DNA of 10,495 bases from an uncultured bacterium. Its GTDB lineage: Bacteria > Bacillota > Clostridia > Oscillospirales > Oscillospiraceae. Positions 6,828 to 10,495 of the stretch are shown here, piece after piece; positions within the stretch are counted from its first letter, which is position 1, and every line of letters starts with the position of its first letter. The DNA is taken from positions 1 through 10,495 of the forward strand of contig CAJMLC010000057.1 in the NCBI GenBank assembly GCA_905214155.1, in the 5' to 3' direction. The notes beneath the pieces are model-generated. The model was not told the origin of the DNA. It did no database searches and worked only from the letters and a program-made list of their open reading frames with translations. The translations under genes and the position numbers were made by a program.

Positions 6828-7766
6828 TCAGAACGTCGCGACCTCGCGCTCCGGCGCACTGGCCGGGGCAACGGTCAGCGCCGTCAGGATCGGGCCGACG
6901 CCCTTGTAGAGCGGATGGCGCTGCACCGTGACCTTCGCTGTCACCTGAACCCACGAACGGGGCTTCAGGCCCTCACTGCCAACAAATTTGCACGGCAGGC
7001 CCATGAACGTGATATCCGCCTCGCAGCAGGTCATCACGAAACGGCCGGGTGCAAACATGCCCTCCTTCTCGCGGCGCAGACGCGCGACCTGCCCCTTGAA
7101 CGAGACGGTCTTGCCGTCGTACTTCTTCGGCTCTTCGGTGATGTCACGGTAGAACAGAGCATAATCCTCATCCTGGATCTCGATGATGCCCGCGTTGATG
7201 TCGAACGGCAGCGGGTCGACGATCTCGTCGAACTGGCTTGTGCCGTCGGTGTATTCGTACATAATATCGATCTTCCGGTTGACCGCCCGGGCGATCTTGT
7301 GGAACGGCATGATGTCCGCTCCCGGCGTCATCCGGTTGAACACGACCAGCTCCGCACCCATCAGCTTGTCCACGACCAACTGGCGCATATTGGCATTATA
7401 ACCCTGGAATGTCTGCGCATCAGCAAACATGACCTCCTGCGCGATTACCCAGGAATCCGGCGTCTTCATGTAGAAGTCTGCCGCCTGATGCATGCCGTTC
7501 AACTCGGCAACCACGCGCTCGGCGTTGTACTTCCTGCGCAGCCCCTCGAGAAATTCCGGGCTGAGCTCGTCATAGTCCGGCGTCTCAAGATAGACATTCT
7601 GGCTCGGGTAACGGGAGAGATCATATTCCTCCTCGCCCTCTTCGAGCACAAGCAGGAGCGTCTTCTCGCCGGAGTTGAAGCGCGGATCTTCCAGCGTCTC
7701 CTGAATGAATTTCGTCTTGCCGGACTCCAGAAAGCCGGTGAAGACGTACATTGGGATCTGTTCCAT
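6828..7766 (-). CDS. CobW-like GTPase domain fused to a TIGR03943/DUF1980-like C-terminal domain, 312 aa
   Basis: Residues 1-185 resemble a divergent CobW/COG0523 GTPase. The P-loop GFLESGKT is at 11-18, and an acidic EEGEEEYD segment follows at 42-49. At the usual CxCC position (about residues 60-70) there are no cysteines, and the G4 NKxD position reads NRMT (144-147). From about 188 the sequence changes to a domain resembling the soluble C-terminus of TIGR03943 permease-subunit proteins: ALFYRDI, PKKYDGK, then RFVMTCCEAD with C247-C248. No transmembrane segment is visible, unlike true TIGR03943 proteins. Start ATG at 7766 has AGGAG (7773-7777) overlapping the upstream gene's stop. Probably acts with the His-rich GTPase encoded 10 nt upstream, in metal handling (inference). 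The domain reading is by eye and the junction is approximate. Confidence 0.82.
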   Translation of the reverse strand: MEQIPMYVFTGFLESGKTKFIQETLEDPRFNSGEKTLLLVLEEGEEEYDLSRYPSQNVYLETPDYDELSPEFLEGLRRKYNAERVVAELNGMHQAADFYMKTPDSWVIAQEVMFADAQTFQGYNANMRQLVVDKLMGAELVVFNRMTPGADIMPFHKIARAVNRKIDIMYEYTDGTSQFDEIVDPLPFDINAGIIEIQDEDYALFYRDITEEPKKYDGKTVSFKGQVARLRREKEGMFAPGRFVMTCCEADITFMGLPCKFVGSEGLKPRSWVQVTAKVTVQRHPLYKGVGPILTALTVAPASAPEREVATF

Positions 7767-7776
7767 CGTCTGCTCC

Positions 7777-8982
7777 TCAGTGCGCCGTGCCGAACAGCTC
7801 GGCCACGGCCTGTTCGTTCAGCTTCGAGCCGATCACACAGATCCGGCCCGTGACCATCGCGCCGCCCTCACGGATGTCCGGCTCACCCGGAACATAGTCA
7901 AAGTGGATCCACTTGCCGCCCTCGGCGTTCGCCACATAGCCCTTGCAGCGCAGCACCATGCCGTATTTCTCCGCGTCCTCGAGCGCCTTCAGGCAGCCCT
8001 CGATTTCGTCCTTGGTAAATTTCTTGTGCGTCTCCTCTCCCCAGCTGACGAACACCTCGTCGGCGTCGTGGCCGTGGTGATGGTGATGATGATGGTGCTC
8101 GCCGTCCTCATCATGGTGATGGTGGCAGCAGCAGTCTGGATCGTCACACTCGTCCTCGTCGTCATCGTCATGATGATGATGGTGGTGTTCGTGCTCGTCC
8201 TCATCGTCATCGTCGTCGTCGTGATGGTGATGATGATGTTCATGCTCATCCTCGTCCTCGTCATCATCGTCGTCATGATGGTGATGATGGCAGCTGCAAT
8301 CCGGGTCGTCACACTCGTCGTCATCGTCGTCGTGATGATGATGGTGGTGCGCCTCTTCTTCCATCTTCTCGAGTTCGAGCGCGATGGAGGTCTTCTTCTC
8401 CATGGCCTCTTCGATCTGTGCCCCGGTCAGCTCCGGCCACGGCGTGGTAACGATCACGGCGTCGTGATTCTTCTCGCGAATCAGGTCAACGCAGGCGTCG
8501 AGCTTGGCCTCGGGCATGCCATCCGTGCGGGAGAGGATGATGGTGTTGGCCGTTTCGATCTGGTTGTTGTAGAACTCGCCGAAGTTCTTCATATACATCT
8601 TGCACTTCGTCGCGTCTGCCACGGTGACGAAATTGCCGAGCTTGACGTCGTCGTTCGTCACGCGCTGCACGGCCTTGATGACATCCGACAGCTTGCCGAC
8701 GCCGGACGGCTCGATCAGGATGCGGTCGGGCGCGTACTCGGCCACAACCTTCTCCAGCGCCTTGCCGAAATCGCCCACGAGCGAGCAGCAGATACAGCCA
8801 GAGTTCATCTCGGTGATGGCGATGCCGGCCTCCTGCAAAAAGCCGCCGTCGATGCCGATCTCGCCGAATTCGTTCTCGATCAGCACGAGCTTTTCGCCGG
8901 AATAGGCTTCCTTGATCATCTTCTTGATGAGCGTCGTCTTGCCCGCGCCGAGAAAGCCGGAATAAATATCGATTCTGGTCAT
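7777..8982 (-). CDS. CobW/COG0523 GTPase with long His/Asp/Cys-rich metal-binding insert, 401 aa
   Basis: Probable metallochaperone GTPase of the CobW (G3E) family. P-loop GFLGAGKTT is at 9-17, the metal-binding GCICC motif at 62-66 (C63, C65, C66), and EPSG at 91-94. The G4 site reads SRTD (151-154) instead of NKxD. Residues 212-305 are a low-complexity insert of His, Asp and Glu with about 38 histidines and seven cysteines, including two DECDDPDC units. A CobW C-terminal domain follows (about 308-400). Family members with His-rich loops handle Zn, Ni or Co; which metal applies here is not shown. ATG at 8982 was chosen because the family begins at this MTRIDIYSGF sequence and AGAAGGTG lies just upstream. 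Longer in-frame starts run into the promoter and terminator. First gene of a two-gene operon. Confidence 0.93.
   Translation of the reverse strand: MTRIDIYSGFLGAGKTTLIKKMIKEAYSGEKLVLIENEFGEIGIDGGFLQEAGIAITEMNSGCICCSLVGDFGKALEKVVAEYAPDRILIEPSGVGKLSDVIKAVQRVTNDDVKLGNFVTVADATKCKMYMKNFGEFYNNQIETANTIILSRTDGMPEAKLDACVDLIREKNHDAVIVTTPWPELTGAQIEEAMEKKTSIALELEKMEEEAHHHHHHDDDDDECDDPDCSCHHHHHDDDDDEDEDEHEHHHHHHDDDDDDEDEHEHHHHHHDDDDEDECDDPDCCCHHHHDEDGEHHHHHHHHGHDADEVFVSWGEETHKKFTKDEIEGCLKALEDAEKYGMVLRCKGYVANAEGGKWIHFDYVPGEPDIREGGAMVTGRICVIGSKLNEQAVAELFGTAH
8068..8349 (-). repeat. In-frame low-complexity repeat encoding the His/Asp-rich insert
   Basis: CAT/CAC and GAC/GAT/GAG codon runs make a near-trinucleotide repeat. 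It contains a 15-residue unit duplicated 17 residues apart (residues 244-258 and 261-275) and the DECDDPDC unit repeated 55 residues apart (222-229 and 277-284). The frame stays open throughout, so it is part of the GTPase gene; copy number is likely to vary between strains. Confidence 0.85.
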
Positions 8983-9016
8983 AAAAACACCTTCTGTTTT
9001 AATTTTTAACAAATGT

Positions 9017-9025
9017 ATTATAGCA
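9017..9025 (-). promoter_or_regulatory. Extended -10 promoter for the GTPase operon
   Basis: On the minus strand TATAAT (9022-9017) is preceded by TGC, a consensus extended -10. No good -35 sits 16-18 nt upstream; a TTGACG further up is only 7 nt from the -10. The leader would be about 28 nt to the ATG at 8982. No convincing metal-regulator operator was identified. Confidence 0.6.
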
Positions 9026-9133
9026 CGCCCGTCAAGAGCTGGAAGACCTTTTTTCAAAAGATTTACGATTCTTTCATATTTTCCGGCCCGTATTTTTGTT
9101 GCACATAGAATTTTAGAATTCCGTTTTCTGCGC

Positions 9134-9172
9134 AAAAAGAAACAGCGCATCCCGGATGGGATGTGCTGTTTC
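9134..9172 (-). terminator. Intrinsic terminator reading minus strand
   Basis: A 15-bp stem (9139-9153 and 9158-9172) has one mismatch and a 4-nt loop, followed on the minus strand by TTTTT (9138-9134). No protein gene ends just before it. It lies 1 nt beyond the apparent CCA end of a tRNA fragment, so it was probably that tRNA's terminator. Confidence 0.7.
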
Positions 9173-9173
9173 C

Positions 9174-9201
9174 TGGCGCGGAAGGAGAGATTCGAATTTT
9201 C
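9174..9201 (-). pseudogene. tRNA 3'-end fragment, possible attachment-site scar
   Basis: Read on the minus strand with tRNA numbering, there is a T-loop TTCGAAT (9196-9190), the 3' half of a T-stem CTCTC (9189-9185), seven acceptor bases CTTCCGC (9184-9178), a G discriminator (9177) and CCA (9176-9174), all with exact tRNA spacing. The 5' T-stem half GAAAA pairs at only three of five positions. No D-arm, anticodon arm or 5' acceptor (GCGGAAG expected) is found upstream, so only the 3' end remains. It is followed at once by a terminator. The amino-acid identity cannot be set; a G discriminator fits serine among others. Chance resemblance is possible. Confidence 0.45.
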
Positions 9202-9558
9202 CTTATAGTGTAAAATACGGAATCATCCTGTCTATCGCTTATGAACTTTTTCGAAAAGAAGCTCATCCCGGAAAATCTGGTATTATGAAATGATAGCTGT
9301 AAGCGGAAAAAATAGGAAAAAATATTTGGCAGCATTTGAGACAAAATTAACACTTTTTTGAACTCGTTCGAAGTAGCATCGAATCGAAGTAAGCGCAGGA
9401 AAAGGCCCGCATTTGGAATGATACCCGCTGATTTCCGAAAGGGTCGGATTTGAAATCCGAGCAGTGAATGTGAGGATCGCAACTCGATTTTGTGGTTTTT
9501 CCTTGTCTCGTATCTACTGGATTTCTCCGAAAAAAATCCGCAAAAAGAGAGTAGACCG
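9202..9558. other. AT-richer stretch without a convincing gene
   Basis: No protein gene with start, ribosome binding site and recognisable sequence is seen between the tRNA-like fragment and the Fic gene terminator. The stretch has A/T runs (around 9301-9360), a direct repeat TCGAAGTA (about 9368-9375 and 9384-9391), and a short palindrome at 9444-9460. Base composition is clearly lower in GC than the genes to the left, consistent with incoming DNA or a decayed segment. Confidence 0.5.
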
Positions 9559-9600
9559 AAAAAACGCAACAGGCTGCAGAAAATTTCCTGCGGCCTATTG
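9559..9600 (-). terminator. Intrinsic terminator of the Fic operon
   Basis: A 13-bp imperfect stem (9567-9579 and 9588-9600, one wobble and one mismatch) with an 8-nt loop is followed on the minus strand by CG and six T (9564-9559). It lies 57 nt beyond the Fic gene stop. Confidence 0.75.
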
Positions 9601-9656
9601 TGTTTCACTGTGCTCACTTCAAATGATGTCGCCTTAAATTCTGATTGCTTCCGGCG

Positions 9657-10319
9657 TTACAGCACCAACCCCTGAATTGCATTCTCATACAGGAATGTTT
9701 TCAGCGGCTCTGCTTCGGCGGTATCGTAGTAGTTCAGCAGCGCTTCGTTGAACTGCTCCATATTCCGGGCCGAGATGGTGAGCATACCTGCTCCAGCTTG
9801 TAGCAGAATTTTATTCGCCAGCGTCAGACTGGTGCGCTTGTTGCCGTCCCAGAAAAGCTGTCCGCGTGTGCCCCAGCAGAAGGCCGTCAGCGCCTTATCT
9901 GTGGCCGAAGTATCGGCGGTAAGGATCATAGCCAGTTCTGCCCGGACAGCCGTTTCCTGCGGTACAGGCGGCGTGTAATCCGTACCGGAAATGGCCACGC
10001 TGCCAGTGCGCAGCTTGCCCCACTCAAGCGCCTCGTTGCGGGCGATAAACTCGTTCAGCTTGCAGAGATATTCCAGTGTGGTCGGCTCATCGATCGAACC
10101 CATCAGGAAACGCCATGCGTCGCGCATGTTGAGAATCGCCTGAATATCGTCTATCTGTACGCCGGGGACATTGATGCCTTCCAGAATGGTCTTCGTCTGT
10201 GGAAATGTCACGGCTCGGTTCTCCATCTTCATGCCGCAGTAGACATTTTCATCCCATTTCTTTTTGGCGAGAAAACGGCTCTGCTCCGGTGTCAGATGGT
10301 ATCGGTCAGGGTAGGTCAC
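9657..10319 (-). CDS. Fic/DOC family protein with Gln at the catalytic His position, 220 aa
   Basis: Fic fold proteins usually transfer AMP (or in Doc a phosphate) to target proteins. The core motif HxFx(D/E)GN(G/K)R appears here as QLFWDGNKR at residues 154-162, so the catalytic His is Q154 while F156, D158, G159, N160, K161 and R162 are kept. The flap region is recognisable as GTDYTPPVP (112-120), and a TKTILEG segment (42-48) sits where class II Fic proteins carry their inhibitory helix, but does not strictly match the (S/T)xxxE(G/N) pattern. The N-terminus LTPEQSRFLAKK fits the family, which supports the GTG start at 10319 rather than internal methionines at 30 or 32. GTG overlaps the upstream gene's stop by 4 nt (GTGA). 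Likely toxin of a toxin-antitoxin pair; whether it is catalytic is open. Confidence 0.85.
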   Translation of the reverse strand: MTYPDRYHLTPEQSRFLAKKKWDENVYCGMKMENRAVTFPQTKTILEGINVPGVQIDDIQAILNMRDAWRFLMGSIDEPTTLEYLCKLNEFIARNEALEWGKLRTGSVAISGTDYTPPVPQETAVRAELAMILTADTSATDKALTAFCWGTRGQLFWDGNKRTSLTLANKILLQAGAGMLTISARNMEQFNEALLNYYDTAEAEPLKTFLYENAIQGLVL

Positions 10320-10495
10320 TTTATCTCACCGTCCTTTTCCACTGCAACAGAAATCTCATTTTCAACAGCGTCAATGACAAATTGGTTCAAAGATTTTCCT
10401 CGATTTGCTGCTGCATTTTTCAAACGACTTTTCGTCCCTTTTTCCTCTCTTATCCGCACTTCGTCAAGTTTTTCAAGATATTTTACAGATGCCTT
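10316..10495 (-). CDS. Probable ribbon-helix-helix antitoxin, C-terminal 59 aa (partial)
   Basis: An open frame runs off the right edge; 59 codons and a TGA stop are visible. The sequence shows a strand-like DEVRIREEKG segment, then a helix with KSRLKNAAANRGKS and a second helix SLNQFVIDAVENEI, the layout of Arc/CopG-type DNA-binding proteins. The SLNQF turn is typical of this fold. A charged tail follows. The 4-nt overlap with the Fic gene suggests an antitoxin, which would normally repress its own operon; the promoter lies outside the window. The family call rests on pattern only, as the N-terminus is missing, though RHH antitoxins of 60-80 residues suggest little is lost. Confidence 0.65.
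   Translation of the reverse strand, partial: KASVKYLEKLDEVRIREEKGTKSRLKNAAANRGKSLNQFVIDAVENEISVAVEKDGEIK

Noticed and set aside
8068..8349. Possible CRISPR or non-coding microsatellite from the repeated GTGATG-like text
   Set aside because: No regular repeat-spacer spacing, and the frame stays open as His/Asp codons within a conserved gene.
7705..9009. 434-codon plus-strand open frame with Val/Met-rich segment resembling membrane helices
   Set aside because: The hydrophobic run is the reverse complement of the His/Asp codon repeat; the GTPase motifs on the minus strand are decisive.
9055..9075. Zur-like half site (TTTACGATT) upstream of the GTPase operon
   Set aside because: Only one half matches the known Firmicute Zur box and the other arm is poor, so zinc regulation cannot be claimed from it.
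9444..9460. 17-nt anticodon-arm-like hairpin (5-bp stem, 7-nt loop) reading UGA on plus or UCA (Sec-like) on minus
   Set aside because: No D-arm, T-arm or acceptor at tRNA distances on either strand; the tRNA 3' fragment is about 250 nt away, so it is probably a chance palindrome.
9063..9617. 184-codon minus-strand open frame in the AT-rich stretch
   Set aside because: Crosses the Fic terminator loop, the tRNA-like fragment and another terminator. No family similarity, and it begins inside the terminator region.

Overview
The window reads as chromosomal DNA of a GC-rich clostridial Firmicute, most likely a gut Oscillospiraceae-type organism. This is an inference from strong AGGAGG ribosome binding sites, sigma-A-type promoters, a YlmH-like S4 protein, a UPF0291 (YnzC) protein and a DHHW/MBOAT surface-modification pair, all in GC-rich coding sequence. 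No marker gene in the window fixes the species.

Left edge (1-259): no protein gene. It holds a cluster of perfect palindromes that looks like a dispersed repeat, abutting a decayed tRNA-Trp (CCA anticodon). Next come two minus-strand flavoproteins (260-3081) with overlapping stop and start codons: a BaiN/HI0933-type FAD protein, then a COG2509-type FAD-dependent dehydrogenase. They are transcribed away from a 120-bp divergent promoter region in which the two predicted -35 boxes overlap.

The plus-strand unit (3202-6774) is a tight four-gene operon: YlmH-like RNA-binding protein, UPF0291 small protein, MBOAT O-acyltransferase and an AlgX/AlgJ-like SGNH (DHHW) protein. It ends in a 15-bp bidirectional terminator. 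The last two genes form a recognisable machine: the MBOAT protein passes acyl groups across the membrane and the anchored SGNH protein probably places them on a surface polymer.

Convergent to it is a two-gene minus-strand operon of CobW/COG0523-type GTPases (6828-8982). The first gene has the CxCC metal motif and a very long His/Asp/Cys-rich insert. The second is a divergent CobW-like domain without CxCC, joined to a C-terminal domain resembling the soluble part of TIGR03943/DUF1980 permease-subunit proteins. Together they look like a metal-handling module; the metal is not identifiable from sequence.

Right edge (9134-10495): a minus-strand terminator sits directly behind what looks like the 3' end of a tRNA gene, a classic scar or attachment site for an integrating element. 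Beyond it the DNA becomes AT-richer. After about 450 bp without a convincing gene comes a probable toxin-antitoxin pair on the minus strand: a ribbon-helix-helix-like protein cut by the window edge, overlapping a Fic-family protein whose catalytic histidine position is glutamine. These elements suggest the window crosses from core chromosome into an accessory element near 9175.
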